NCBI GenBank assembly: GCA_028285035.1
Contig: JANQQF010000139.1
Coordinates: 1 to 51,069 of the forward strand
Source of the DNA: Phycisphaerae bacterium
GTDB lineage: Bacteria > Chloroflexota > Anaerolineae > 4572-78 > J111
Length of the DNA: 51,069 nt
Direction of reading: 5' to 3'
In this document: positions 1 to 8,923 of the stretch, one piece after another
Numbering within the stretch: position 1 is the stretch's first letter
How the letters are laid out: every line of letters begins with the position of its first letter
Notes under the pieces: generated by a model
Database searches by the model: none
Told to the model about the DNA's origin: nothing
Seen by the model: only the letters and a program-made list of their open reading frames with translations
Program-made: the position numbers and the translations under genes

Positions 1-29
1 GTGTTCGGGGCTTGAATTGCTGGCAAATC

Positions 30-100
30 AGAAGATTTCTCTCTGCGCTCCACTGCGTTCTACTCCGTTCGAAATGACATTAATCTTACGTCGAACTCAA
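30..100. repeat. End of a GTCATTTCGA-type intergenic repeat
   Basis: About 34 bases ending at 99 match, in reverse orientation, the left end of the inverted-repeat element at 49214-49386. The shared core runs from CGTTCGAAATGACATT to CGTCGAACTCA. The flanking stretch (CGCTCCACTGCGTTCTACTC) resembles the interior of such elements. The other end of the copy is not recognisable, so it is either degenerate or cut by the window edge. Confidence 0.6.
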
Positions 101-124
101 GTTAGTAAGTTTTCAAGACCCGCG

Positions 125-176
125 TATTTCGTATTGCGTATTAAATTACATACCATGGATTACGCAATACGAGATA
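125..176. repeat. Inverted repeat of the TACGCAATACG family
   Basis: Two 16-base arms, 125-140 and 161-176, are inverted copies with one mismatch (core CGTATTGCGTA / TACGCAATACG) around a 20-base loop. Related arms occur at 32636-32686 and 44031-44081. It lies just downstream of the leftward AraC gene and could act as a transcript-end hairpin, but it has no clear U-run. Confidence 0.7.
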
Positions 177-217
177 CGGATAGCCTCTGCATTTGTTTTT
201 GATGCATAACTTGTCTA

Positions 218-1060
218 TCAGGACGACAATTCAAAAGCAGATTTGTATTGACCGGGGGTGAGGCCAAAGATGGCTTTAAAGCGGTTGGTGAGGTGACTTT
301 GATCGACAAAGCCTGTTTGATGGGCGGCAACAGCGATTGGGACGCCGTTGGCGAGAAGATGTTTGGCTTGATTAATGCGAATTTGGTTGAGATATTTATG
401 AGGGGGAAGGCCTTCGGTTTTCTTGAAAACGCGGAGAAAATAGCTGGGGTCAAGATTGACAATCGAGGCTAAATCTTTGAGCGAAAGATCATCGGCGTAG
501 TGAGCGTGGAGGTAGTCACGGACCCGACTCACGTATTTATTCTCGGGCTTGACCTTGCGAAACTGGGGTCGATCATCGGCGTGGCTAATGAGCCGTTCTA
601 TCGCCGTTTCAAACAACACCTCTCGTTCGAGCCGTGAGCTATGTTTATCCTCCAAATTACGATGAAGGGCCAGCATCAAGCCGATAAGACGATCGTCGTG
701 GATCTCATCACTGGAGAAAAAGGGCACATCACGCGATTTTCCCGCCAAATTTGAAGCAATCTGTCGCATCACCTCGGCTTGAGGGTAAAACACTCGATAT
801 TGCAGTCCCTGCTCATTCAGGGCAGACCCAGTATGCAGTTCACCAGGATTGATGATAATAATTTTACCAGCCGGAACCGTGTGGTTCTCACGGCGATAAT
901 CAAACGTGAGGGTCCCTTGACGCACAATACAAATCGTGAATTCTTCGTGGGAGTGAGGGGGGAAGGTGTGGGTAAAAAATCTAGCCCACAACAATTCTAG
1001 ATTTTTTAACTCTGGTATTTGCCAGAATTTGACCTGTTCTTCTTTGATCTGATTAAACAT
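218..1060 (-). CDS. AraC-family transcriptional regulator
   Basis: A 280-residue AraC-type regulator with the usual two-part layout. The N-terminal half is an AraC-binding cupin: His-rich HSHEE near residue 37, then PGELHTG near residue 72, a pattern found in effector-sensing AraC domains. The C-terminal hundred residues form two helix-turn-helices, with DLSLKDLASIVNLDPSYFLRVF followed by IAVAAHQTGFVDQSHLTNRFK and the closing GLTPGQYK signature. It is the last gene of a leftward run RidA - DMT exporter - AraC, 163 bases after the exporter, so it plausibly controls that exporter. The gap before it contains a short A/G-rich heptad-like repeat. The ligand cannot be predicted from the sequence. 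Confidence 0.93.
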   Translation of the reverse strand: MFNQIKEEQVKFWQIPELKNLELLWARFFTHTFPPHSHEEFTICIVRQGTLTFDYRRENHTVPAGKIIIINPGELHTGSALNEQGLQYRVFYPQAEVMRQIASNLAGKSRDVPFFSSDEIHDDRLIGLMLALHRNLEDKHSSRLEREVLFETAIERLISHADDRPQFRKVKPENKYVSRVRDYLHAHYADDLSLKDLASIVNLDPSYFLRVFKKTEGLPPHKYLNQIRINQAKHLLANGVPIAVAAHQTGFVDQSHLTNRFKAIFGLTPGQYKSAFELSS

Positions 1061-1154
1061 AATGCCCCTGAAATGCCCAAAACTGATCAGCTATACGCTT
1101 CGCTATTAAATTATACCACAAATTTTGGGGATCGTTTGTATAAAATTGACTTTT

Positions 1155-1196
1155 TAGCAAAGGAACAAGGTAGCAAAGGCGCAAGAGAGGAAGGTA
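1155..1196. repeat. A/G-rich heptad-like simple repeat
   Basis: Imperfect seven-base units of the type AGCAAAG / GAACAAG / GTAGCAAAGGCGCAAG lie between the DMT gene and the AraC gene. Similar strings occur at the right end of the window (after 50990), and G-rich relatives (GGTTGGAAGG) at 2520-2550 and 43800-43835. No function is evident. Confidence 0.4.
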
Positions 1197-1223
1197 AAAT
1201 CAACCTCGTTTTCAAGGTTTCAT

Positions 1224-2099
1224 TCACAATTGCCTCACCTTACGCTCTCGATACAGGGAATAAATGCCAGTACCCGCCACGATGACACACCCAAGCAGGG
1301 TGAGCGCGTCAGGGATATCACCGAACACAAAGATGCCGAGCAGGATGGCCCAGATCAACAGGGTGTAGCGAAATGGGGCGATAAAGCCTACATCGCCCAC
1401 TCGCATGGTCATGATGCTGAATAAATAGCCAACAAATAGAAAGCTGGCGGCAATCCCAAGCAAACCGATTGTCTCTGATGATATCGCAGGCCAGGGTCGG
1501 AACAGCGAAACCACGCCGCCCATCAGGGTAATCATGAGCGCCGTCAAATAGGCGAGTATCAGGGAGGGAATATGAGCGGGCACCTGTCGGGTGCTTAGGT
1601 CTCGAATGACCACCAAGCCCATCGCGGCTAGGGCCAGCAAAGAAAAGCTGTTAAAGGCATCGGTGCCGGGCTTGATAATGAGCATCACCCCGATAAACCC
1701 CAAGATGATCGCCGAATAACGTCGCCACCCCACTTGTTCACCCAGAAATAGGGCTGTCGCCAGAGTCAGGACCAACGGGGTCACCTGTAAAATCGCGCTG
1801 ATATTCGCAATCGGCAGACGAATCAAGGCTAACAGGAAGAAGATGGTTCCAATCAACTCGGCAAAAACACGAAACCAAACCATCCGATTAAAATAAGTGA
1901 GCGGATTAAGCGACAGGCCACGCTGCCACACTAAGAAACCGATAGCAGTAGTGATAAACACCCCCCGCACAAATATGGCTTGAAAGATGGTCGCATCACT
2001 GGCCACCACCTTCATCAGCGTGTCATTGAGGACATACCCCGCCATCGCCAACATCATAAAGATGGCCCCACGGGTGTTCGCAGAAAGCGCGTTGAACAT
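1224..2099 (-). CDS. EamA/DMT-family metabolite exporter
   Basis: A 291-residue integral membrane protein of the drug/metabolite transporter superfamily with two EamA repeats (about residues 12-140 and 155-285) and about ten predicted membrane helices. The first half contains the family-typical run LPIANISAILQVTPLVLTLA followed by LFLGEQVGWRRYSAIILGFIGVMLI. The second half ends in YTLLIWAILLGIFVFGDIPDALTLLG and a short basic tail. The ATG at 2099 lies only three bases after the RidA-family stop, so the two are almost certainly co-transcribed. DMT exporters next to RidA proteins often handle amino acids or related nitrogen metabolites, but the substrate here is unknown. Confidence 0.92.
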   Translation of the reverse strand: MFNALSANTRGAIFMMLAMAGYVLNDTLMKVVASDATIFQAIFVRGVFITTAIGFLVWQRGLSLNPLTYFNRMVWFRVFAELIGTIFFLLALIRLPIANISAILQVTPLVLTLATALFLGEQVGWRRYSAIILGFIGVMLIIKPGTDAFNSFSLLALAAMGLVVIRDLSTRQVPAHIPSLILAYLTALMITLMGGVVSLFRPWPAISSETIGLLGIAASFLFVGYLFSIMTMRVGDVGFIAPFRYTLLIWAILLGIFVFGDIPDALTLLGCVIVAGTGIYSLYRERKVRQL

Positions 2100-2102
2100 T
2101 AC

Positions 2103-2477
2103 CTAGCCATCAATCACAGCAGTCACTTCAAGCTCAATCATCGCCTCATCTGGCGTCAAGCGGCTGACCTCAACCAGTGTACTGACGGGGCGGGTATCCC
2201 CGAATATTTCTACAAAAACCGGGGCAAAGGCATCCGCTTGTCCTAAATCGGTCACATACGTTGTCACCCGGACCACATCCGCCAGTGAAGCGCCCGCCTG
2301 TTTCAGAGCCGCCTCAATAATCCCAACCGCGTGCCGCGCCTGCACCACAATATTCCCCTGCAAGGCCTCACCCCGGGCCGTCGTCCCCGATACAAAAACC
2401 TGATTCCCAACCCGCACCGCGCGTGAGTAGCCAAATTCTTCTTCAAAATGATAGCCTGAGTTGATATTTTGTCGCAT
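2103..2477 (-). CDS. RidA/YjgF-family protein
   Basis: A 124-residue single-domain RidA (YER057c/UK114) protein of normal family length. It shows VGNQVFVSGTTA near the N-terminus, IIEAALKQAGASLADVVRVTTYV in the middle, and RPVSTLVEVSRL followed by IELEVTAV at the end. The arginine at about residue 96 corresponds to the active-site Arg that binds imine/enamine carboxylates in RidA. These proteins form trimers in the cytosol and hydrolyse reactive 2-aminoacrylate-like intermediates; subfamilies differ in substrate. A strong ribosome site (GGAGGTGA) precedes ATG 2477. It is the first gene of the leftward RidA - DMT - AraC group. Confidence 0.93.
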   Translation of the reverse strand: MRQNINSGYHFEEEFGYSRAVRVGNQVFVSGTTARGEALQGNIVVQARHAVGIIEAALKQAGASLADVVRVTTYVTDLGQADAFAPVFVEIFGDTRPVSTLVEVSRLTPDEAMIELEVTAVIDG

Positions 2478-2637
2478 CTTGTCACCTCCGTGGTGATTTT
2501 AGCACGGTTTGGAGTGGGTTGAAAGAGGGGTGGGTGGAAGGTTGGAAGGCTGAAAATTTATTAAACCAATTGACCTGGCGAAACCCCCTAGATAGAATCA
2601 ACTTGTATCTTGATTACAAAAGAGATGGAGTTGATCT

Positions 2638-3308
2638 ATGAATAAACTTCAAATATTACCGTGCTTAGACTCGGATGATCTGGCTGCGACTCGAAAAAAA
2701 GAATTGATGCTTTCAAGACACGAAGCGACAGCATTGGGGCGATCTGCGGTCGAGCGGTACGCAAGGGGTTCTACATGACCAAGGAGAAACAACGGGTCGA
2801 TTGGCACGAGGCAGTGGAAGCAGCAGGTGCCGCAAAAGTAAGCATCAGCCCAGAGATGTCTTTACCAAAATCTAATCAAACACCATTCATTGAAACAAAA
2901 GTACAAGTGACGAATGAAACAACATTTGGAGTAGCCCATCGTCAGCGACCTTTACCCGACTCAACAGATTGGGCCATTTATTCACCCAATGTCCCTGTCT
3001 TCCGTACTGATAATGGGACTATACTTGAGAAGCCATGGTTGTTAAGTTTTCTGACCTGTGCTGCGCCATATGCACCTGGAGTTGGGCTTCAAAAGTCTGG
3101 CGATTTATTGCAAAAACGAATTCATCGTATTCTCGCCATCGCTCAAGCTTACGGTCACGCTGAACTGATCTTGGGCGCTTGGGGATGTGGTGCTTTTCGC
3201 AACGATCCCCATCGCACCGCCATGGATTTCCGACAAGCTTTAGAACACGATTTCAGCGGTGCCTTCTCAGAAGTTGTCTTCGCTATCACCGATTGGTCTC
3301 CCGAATGA
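2638..3308 (+). pseudogene. Frameshifted, internally deleted microbial PARG (TIGR02452/DUF2263) relic
   Basis: Two reading frames together resemble the TIGR02452/DUF2263 family of bacterial poly(ADP-ribose) glycohydrolase-like macrodomain proteins. The first part (2638-2778, 46 residues) has the N-terminal helix seen in the family and ends in an ATGA where the second frame begins at 2775. The second part (177 residues) contains QVTNETT near residue 45, WAIYSPNVPVFR, SFLTCAAPYAPGV, and RIHRILAIAQAYGHAELILGAWGCGAFRNDP, all matching the family. Between VTNETTFGVAHR and the YSP segment, the roughly 55-65 residues holding the NFASAKNPGGG...QEE catalytic loop are missing. Loss of the catalytic loop plus the frame change points to a decayed gene. 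A short translationally coupled protein that keeps only the C-terminal fold is the alternative. Genome context gives no partner. Confidence 0.72.
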
Positions 3309-3586
3309 AAGTTTCTTGGGCCATTCCGTGATGTCTTTGCAAAAGACTAGATTCTGAATCACCTCACCAATCCCGTTTCACCATTTCCAAACCACGTGCT
3401 ATAATCCCCACTCATAAAGCGTATTACGTAAACCCTACCCCAAACTACGCACTGGGGAATAGGCAATACAAATCACGTCAGTCTGATTGCGATCTATACT
3501 GATATCAGAATGAGAACATAACTTTTTAACAAGCCCCTGACACCAACAAAAGTTACGATTTCAACCTGTTATCAGTATGAAACCTG
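3309..3586. other. Intergenic stretch with a degenerate TACGCA repeat
   Basis: There is no credible gene here. Around 3418-3475 the string GCGTATTACGTA and then TACGCACTG resemble a worn copy of the TACGCAATACG inverted-repeat family. A short ATG frame from 3577 (22 codons) overlaps the start of the next gene in another frame and is probably chance. Confidence 0.35.
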
Positions 3587-6205
3587 TTGACCCATCGGCT
3601 CAGATTGCAATCAATTGGGAGGACCAACATCAACCTGGATAGTGCCTTGCAGCGTGGTGATGTCGTCACACGGCAACCAAATAGCCTCAGTCGCGTTTGG
3701 CCCAAATATTGGGCGGATGGGCTGGCGTGGGGAATGATCTTGCTCTTTATCGTCACCTTCTCCTGGTTGGCTTTGTTGCGTCACTACAGCTTTAATTCCA
3801 GCGGCTTCGATCTGGGCATTTATGATCAGGTCACCTGGAATACATTACATGGACGGTTCTTTTTCTATACCACCACCGGCCAACCGCTGCTCCATTTCTC
3901 CAATCACGTCTCACCCAATATCCTGCTTTTGGCCCCGTTCTATCTCATCCACAGCGGGCCAGAGACATTGTTGGTCTTGCAGCCTGTCGCCATCGCGCTT
4001 GGGGGCCTCCCTCTCTTTTGGCTGGCCCGAGAGAAGTTGAACAGCGCCTTTGCGGGCCTGACCTTTCTCGCGGTTTATCTCCTTTTCCCGGTCCTCCAAA
4101 TCGTCACCTTGTGGGATTACCATCCTCCGATTATCTCGGTCGGCTTCTTCATGTTTGCCTTCTATTTCTTGGAGAAACGCCGTCCTGGTCTCTTTCTCGC
4201 CTGCGCAATTTTAGCGATGATGGGCAAGGAGCAGTTGCCCCTTCAAGTCACCTTCCTTGGCCTATACGCCATGCTGCGCCACGGCTACTGGCGATGGGGG
4301 CTTATCACCATCGGCCTGGCCCTCGGCTGGTTCTTCACGATGATGTACTGGATTATTCCGGTCAACAGCGTCGTCGGTGAGCATATCTTCCTCGGCTACT
4401 ATGCCGATTTGGGCGACTCGCCCCTCGAAATTGTGATTACGGCGTTAACGCGACCAGACATCATTATTCAAAATGTATGGCAACCGGCTAAATTAAAATA
4501 CATCGTTGATGTCTTCACCCCGTTTAGCTGGCTTTCGGTCATCGGTCTACCGGTGCTGCTCATTGGCACCCCCTCCTTTGCCATCAACCTGCTCAGCGCC
4601 AACCCTGCGATGCACGATGCGACACAGGCGCAGTATGGCGCCGATATCGCCCCGTGGCTGGCTTGGAGTGCCCTATTTGGGGCGGTGTATTTGCGATCAG
4701 GTTTGATTTGGGTTTGGACTAACAAAATCAGTGGGAAACGAAAAATTCTACCCCCTCCCACCCTCCCCCTGCAAGGGGAAGGAGCTAACTTCCCCCCGAG
4801 CGGGGGGGACCGAGGGGGAGAGAGCTTTACTCAAACTGCGGTGTCTGATTTCTTCAATCAGTTTACCCCCAATTGGCTCACCAACGTCATGATGCTGGTC
4901 CTCCTCAGTATCGCCGTCGTGTGGCACCTCTTCCGAGGGTTCTCGCCTCTCGCGCTGGATCCGCCCTACTGGGAAATCACCCCACACGATGAACTGGCTT
5001 ATCGTTTTATTGATCAGATACCGCCCGACGCTTCGTTATCAGCCCAGGGCAAGCTTTACCCCCATCTGAGCAATCGGATCATCGCCTACCAGTTGCCTGA
5101 CATCAATCAGGCTGAATATGTCTTTATCGACATTACGCGGGGCACGTGGCCCATCCATCCCAACGACTTGTGGGCGCAGACCCGTGAATTAGTTGCTTCA
5201 GGCGAGTATGGGGTGCAGGACGCGGCGGACGGTTATCTCTTGTTGCGTCGAGGCGCACCTGAGAACACATTCCCTGATGCCTTTTATGATTTTGCCCGTC
5301 GAGACGAGGCCGAGATCAATCCTCAATTTCCACTCACCGTCGACTTTGGGGATGAATTGCGGTTGCTTGGCTACGATGTCATTGATGACCAGCGTCGCGA
5401 GGAAACATCGGTCCGGCTTTACTGGCAAGCACTCCAGCCAATTGAGCATGACCTCCGGCTTTACCCTTTCTTTGTGAACAACCAAGGCCACGTCATCGAA
5501 ACAACCGAGCAGCGGCCTTTGCTGACTCAATTGTGGTATCCGCCAGAGCAATGGCAAGCGGGCGAGATTGTCATTGCGGAAACAATGCCCTGGGCCTTAG
5601 GCGAGCAGTGGAGTTTGGCGGTTGGGGTCCAAGCAGGCGATAACTGGGCCGACTGGGGTCAGCGCTTGTCCACTGAGGTCGTCGAGGCCCCCATTCCGCT
5701 TCGTCGTTTTGAGGCCCGCACCTGGGTGCGATTGCACAGCTTCGAGCGCCAAGGTCGACGATTGGTCGAGATCACCCCCAATGAAACTGACCTTCGACCC
5801 ACAAATATTCGTCAGGCTAATTTAGGCAATCAACTCCAATTGCTGGGCTATGATGCTACTGTCGAAGGGCAAACCCTACCCGTTACACTTTACTGGCAAG
5901 CGACCACCGAAATGTCCGTTGATTACACCATCTTTGTTCACCTGCTCAATGCACAAGGCGAATTGGTTGCTCAACACGACAACGGCCCGTGGTGGGAGGT
6001 GCCGATCCCCACCTCAACCTGGCAGGCGGGAGAACAACTCCGCGACCAGCACATTCTCGAACTATCTCAGCCCTTACCGGCAGGTGACTATGAGTTACAA
6101 ATTGGGGTCTACTATTGGGAGACCTTGGAACGCCTGCCCGTCCTTGAAAATGACACGCCAGTCAATAATTTTATTAGTTTGGGAACAGTTAGTATTGCCC
6201 CATGA
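3587..6205 (+). CDS. DUF2079 multi-membrane protein with two C-terminal beta-sandwich repeats
   Basis: An 872-residue membrane protein. The N-terminal part has a first helix at about residues 47-63, then FDLGIYDQVTWNTLHGR and many hydrophobic helices to about residue 460. This is the DUF2079 signature, a family distantly related to GT-C glycosyltransferases. The rest is extracytoplasmic and contains two related beta-sandwich units beginning FGDELRLLGYDV (about residue 585) and LGNQLQLLGYDAT (about residue 748). Each has an LYWQA strand and a later WQAGE motif. An in-frame palindromic repeat (4750-4822) inserts a Pro/Gly-rich segment near residues 388-412. The assigned start is TTG 3587 without a clear ribosome site, so the true start may lie a little downstream. 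Its stop overlaps the ATG of the next gene (ATGA), implying coupled translation. Confidence 0.85.
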   Translation: MTHRLRLQSIGRTNINLDSALQRGDVVTRQPNSLSRVWPKYWADGLAWGMILLFIVTFSWLALLRHYSFNSSGFDLGIYDQVTWNTLHGRFFFYTTTGQPLLHFSNHVSPNILLLAPFYLIHSGPETLLVLQPVAIALGGLPLFWLAREKLNSAFAGLTFLAVYLLFPVLQIVTLWDYHPPIISVGFFMFAFYFLEKRRPGLFLACAILAMMGKEQLPLQVTFLGLYAMLRHGYWRWGLITIGLALGWFFTMMYWIIPVNSVVGEHIFLGYYADLGDSPLEIVITALTRPDIIIQNVWQPAKLKYIVDVFTPFSWLSVIGLPVLLIGTPSFAINLLSANPAMHDATQAQYGADIAPWLAWSALFGAVYLRSGLIWVWTNKISGKRKILPPPTLPLQGEGANFPPSGGDRGGESFTQTAVSDFFNQFTPNWLTNVMMLVLLSIAVVWHLFRGFSPLALDPPYWEITPHDELAYRFIDQIPPDASLSAQGKLYPHLSNRIIAYQLPDINQAEYVFIDITRGTWPIHPNDLWAQTRELVASGEYGVQDAADGYLLLRRGAPENTFPDAFYDFARRDEAEINPQFPLTVDFGDELRLLGYDVIDDQRREETSVRLYWQALQPIEHDLRLYPFFVNNQGHVIETTEQRPLLTQLWYPPEQWQAGEIVIAETMPWALGEQWSLAVGVQAGDNWADWGQRLSTEVVEAPIPLRRFEARTWVRLHSFERQGRRLVEITPNETDLRPTNIRQANLGNQLQLLGYDATVEGQTLPVTLYWQATTEMSVDYTIFVHLLNAQGELVAQHDNGPWWEVPIPTSTWQAGEQLRDQHILELSQPLPAGDYELQIGVYYWETLERLPVLENDTPVNNFISLGTVSIAP
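4750..4822. repeat. Palindromic repeat inserted in frame in the DUF2079 gene
   Basis: Two C-rich/G-rich inverted repeats lie side by side: one around CCTCCCCCT-GC-AAGGGGAAGG (4762-4782) and one around TCCCCCC-GAGC-GGGGGGGA (4791-4809). They are flanked by outer arms ACCCCCTCCC and GAGGGGGAGAG. It encodes a low-complexity Pro/Gly-rich run unlike the surrounding hydrophobic protein. Repeats of this type are normally intergenic. Confidence 0.8.
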
Positions 6206-8742
6206 AGTATCCATTTGACTCACTGCGATTTTGGATCGCGTTATTTCTCTTTGCTGTCTATCTCCTTACCTTCTCCGGTAAATTTCACGTAATGGATGAG
6301 TTGGCGGTGTTTGCGGCTGGCCACAATTTGGCCCAACATGGTCGGGCTGATATCAATCAGCTCATCTGGACCCAACACTGGACCCCAAACCCACCGGGGA
6401 TTTGGGGTGAGGACAACAATCTCTACACGAAAAAAGCGCCGGGGATTTCTTTTATCACCGCACCGCTCATCTGGCTGGGGCATAAGCTACCTGGTCTCAA
6501 TGCCGTCCACGTCGGCTTACTCACTAATATTTTGGTCACCGCCCTAACCGCAAGCTTTCTATTTTTGTGGCTCGTTGACCTTGGCTTTGCTCGAATTTCT
6601 GCAACCATCACCAGTCTCGCTTATGGGCTATGCACAATCGCCTGGATTTATGCCAGGATGTTTTGGGAGTCTTCCCTTCTGGCCCTGACGTTCCTCATTG
6701 CGGTGTGGGCCATCTTCCGGGCTACCCGACTGGCCTACGCTCGGCAACGTCTCCTTTGGATTTTTGTGGCAGGCTGTGCCATGGCCGTCAGCCTCACCCT
6801 TCGTTTTGAAAGCATTCCGGCCATTCTTCTACTGGCCTTCTACCTTAGTTGGGAATCGATTAGCTGGCAGCTGACCGAACAAGCTTGGTTGAACATGTCA
6901 GATGATCTTGATGATGACTTACTGGCCACGCATCAACCACGCTCCATCACGCAAACCCTCGAAACAATTTGGTGGGCCATCCCCTGGGGACGGCTCATTC
7001 TCTACTTTATCCCAGTGGTCGTGATGGGGGGCATTCTACTTGGCTTCAATTGGATGAGATATGGCAACATCAGTGAAACGGGTTACACCCAAGAGCTTTT
7101 ATTTCAAGCCCCGTGGATTGGCAGCTTTGGCCTCCTGCTCAGCCCTGGTCGGGGGTTATTTATCTACGCCCCCTTCACCCTGCTTTTATTTCTCGGCATT
7201 CTCCCCGCCAAGCGCCGTCTCTCAGCGCCTTATTTCTGGCTGGTTAGCCTTCTGTGCCTTTTTTACTGGCTCTTCTATGGCTCTTGGTTTGCTTGGGGGG
7301 GCACCTGGGGCTGGGGACCGCGCTTCTTATTACCAATTATTCCACTGCTGATGCTATTCGTTGCTGAACCAATTGAATGGACCTTCAGCCGAACGATTTC
7401 ACCAACATTCGCCCTACGGGCCACCTCAATTCGCTTGGCTTGGCTTGGCTTGGCCCTTCTAGCCGGGGTCAGCATCATCATCAATCTGCTTGGACTAGCC
7501 GTTGATTTTAATGAGCATTTTCTGCGTCTGGGGCGCAATGACAACTTTGTTTTCAACTGGGAAACTTTTCCGCCGTTGGCCCATTGGCAAATTCTGCAAG
7601 AGGGCGTTTATGATATCATCTGGTTACAAGCCACAGAAAATGGACTACGTATTGAGTGGTTTGTCCTTATCCCAGCGGCCATCCTCTTCGCAATGGCCGC
7701 GATTGGGTTAGGGTTAGCCCTGAAAAATGAAATTGAGATACTTAAGCCTCATGAGTTAGAACATCCAATTCTCACCCATCACCAGCGCAGACAAACGGCT
7801 CAAACCACCTACTTTTTACAACACACTTTGCTCTACGTTCTACTCTTTGTCTTGCTTCCGGTCACCCTGACCTATGAGGTTATGCGGGGCACGGCTGAAG
7901 TCGCCTTAGAGCAAGATCAAAGCCAGGCTGATCTGGCCCTCCTTGAGACTTTAAGCCGTGAAGCTCAACCCGGAGACAGCTTACTAACCCCGATGCCGCC
8001 CTGGGGCGACGTCTGGGAAGTGTCAACCTTGATGATGGGCTATCTCGACCCTCAGATACCCACGGCAGTTTGGATTGAAAGCGAGCCACGGGCCATCAAG
8101 CCAGAGGAGCGTGACAAAATCACCCAAGCCACGATGGCCCAAGCCAAACGAGTCTGGCTATTTGAACGTTGGCTCACCGCCGATGCTACGCTCAACCATA
8201 CTACGGCCAAATTAAATCAATTTGCCTTCCCGATTTATGAGGACTGGTTTGAGCAAAGCGGAAAATTGACGCTATACGCTGTGGGAGACACCATCGGCGC
8301 ACCGCAGAAACATACGCTTGATGTGCCTTTTGAAGGGGGCGTTACGCTACTGGATTTCACGCTGATGGATCCCATGGTCACCTCCCAAGATAACTTAATC
8401 CGGCTCCAACTCACCTGGCACATCCCAAATATCGAACGAATTGCTGCCAACAATTCACATTCATCCGGTCCATTAAATGTCTTTGTCCAACTCATTGATC
8501 AGGATAGAAATATTGCCCAACAAGATCGGCTCCTACTCAATCTCCAACTGCCCGATCAATCGCCCCTACTCCCCGGCGAAACCCGGACACAAGGTTACGC
8601 CCTGCGCTTGCCCGAAGAGCGTCAAGCCGGGTCCTACCCTCTCATCGTTGGTCTCTATCACACCACCACCCAAGAGCGACTATCTCGTATCGACGACAGC
8701 CCCGATGATTTTTTATATTTGACCGATGTGGTGGTGAAATAA
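6202..8742 (+). CDS. GT39/ArnT-like glycosyltransferase-family membrane protein
   Basis: An 846-residue polytopic membrane protein. It opens with a membrane helix (FWIALFLFAVYLLTF) followed by FHVMDELAVFAAGHNLAQHG. This matches the acidic first extracytoplasmic loop (catalytic-type Asp-Glu) of GT-C lipid-linked-sugar transferases such as ArnT and PMT. About ten further helices follow to residue ~560, including SPGRGLFIYAPFTLLL and a Trp/Gly-rich loop WFAWGGTWGWGPRFLLPIIPL. The C-terminal ~300 residues are soluble and outside, ending in a beta-sandwich tail (LDFTLMDPMV..., LLPGETRTQGYALRLP) like those of the preceding protein. The ATG overlaps the upstream stop by four bases. The neighbours suggest that both modify the cell surface, perhaps the secreted beta-helix protein encoded next. 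The sugar and acceptor are unknown. Confidence 0.82.
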   Translation: MKYPFDSLRFWIALFLFAVYLLTFSGKFHVMDELAVFAAGHNLAQHGRADINQLIWTQHWTPNPPGIWGEDNNLYTKKAPGISFITAPLIWLGHKLPGLNAVHVGLLTNILVTALTASFLFLWLVDLGFARISATITSLAYGLCTIAWIYARMFWESSLLALTFLIAVWAIFRATRLAYARQRLLWIFVAGCAMAVSLTLRFESIPAILLLAFYLSWESISWQLTEQAWLNMSDDLDDDLLATHQPRSITQTLETIWWAIPWGRLILYFIPVVVMGGILLGFNWMRYGNISETGYTQELLFQAPWIGSFGLLLSPGRGLFIYAPFTLLLFLGILPAKRRLSAPYFWLVSLLCLFYWLFYGSWFAWGGTWGWGPRFLLPIIPLLMLFVAEPIEWTFSRTISPTFALRATSIRLAWLGLALLAGVSIIINLLGLAVDFNEHFLRLGRNDNFVFNWETFPPLAHWQILQEGVYDIIWLQATENGLRIEWFVLIPAAILFAMAAIGLGLALKNEIEILKPHELEHPILTHHQRRQTAQTTYFLQHTLLYVLLFVLLPVTLTYEVMRGTAEVALEQDQSQADLALLETLSREAQPGDSLLTPMPPWGDVWEVSTLMMGYLDPQIPTAVWIESEPRAIKPEERDKITQATMAQAKRVWLFERWLTADATLNHTTAKLNQFAFPIYEDWFEQSGKLTLYAVGDTIGAPQKHTLDVPFEGGVTLLDFTLMDPMVTSQDNLIRLQLTWHIPNIERIAANNSHSSGPLNVFVQLIDQDRNIAQQDRLLLNLQLPDQSPLLPGETRTQGYALRLPEERQAGSYPLIVGLYHTTTQERLSRIDDSPDDFLYLTDVVVK

Positions 8743-8923
8743 TGGGTAACCAGTCTGTCATTATTTCGTAGAAACTTACATTAAATTTTCTAATCTCCAT
8801 TACTATTCCTCCTCAAAATAATCTTAACTTTTCGTAGTACCGTGTTCCTATTTCTTTGTAGCTGATCATGCTTCACTATTAAACATGTTAAGAAGCCCCC
8901 TTACTACTCTAATAGGAAGCCCT

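Noticed and set aside
3577..3645. Leader peptide before the DUF2079 gene
   Set aside because: A 22-codon ATG frame exists but it has no ribosome site, no attenuator-like codons and no following hairpin.
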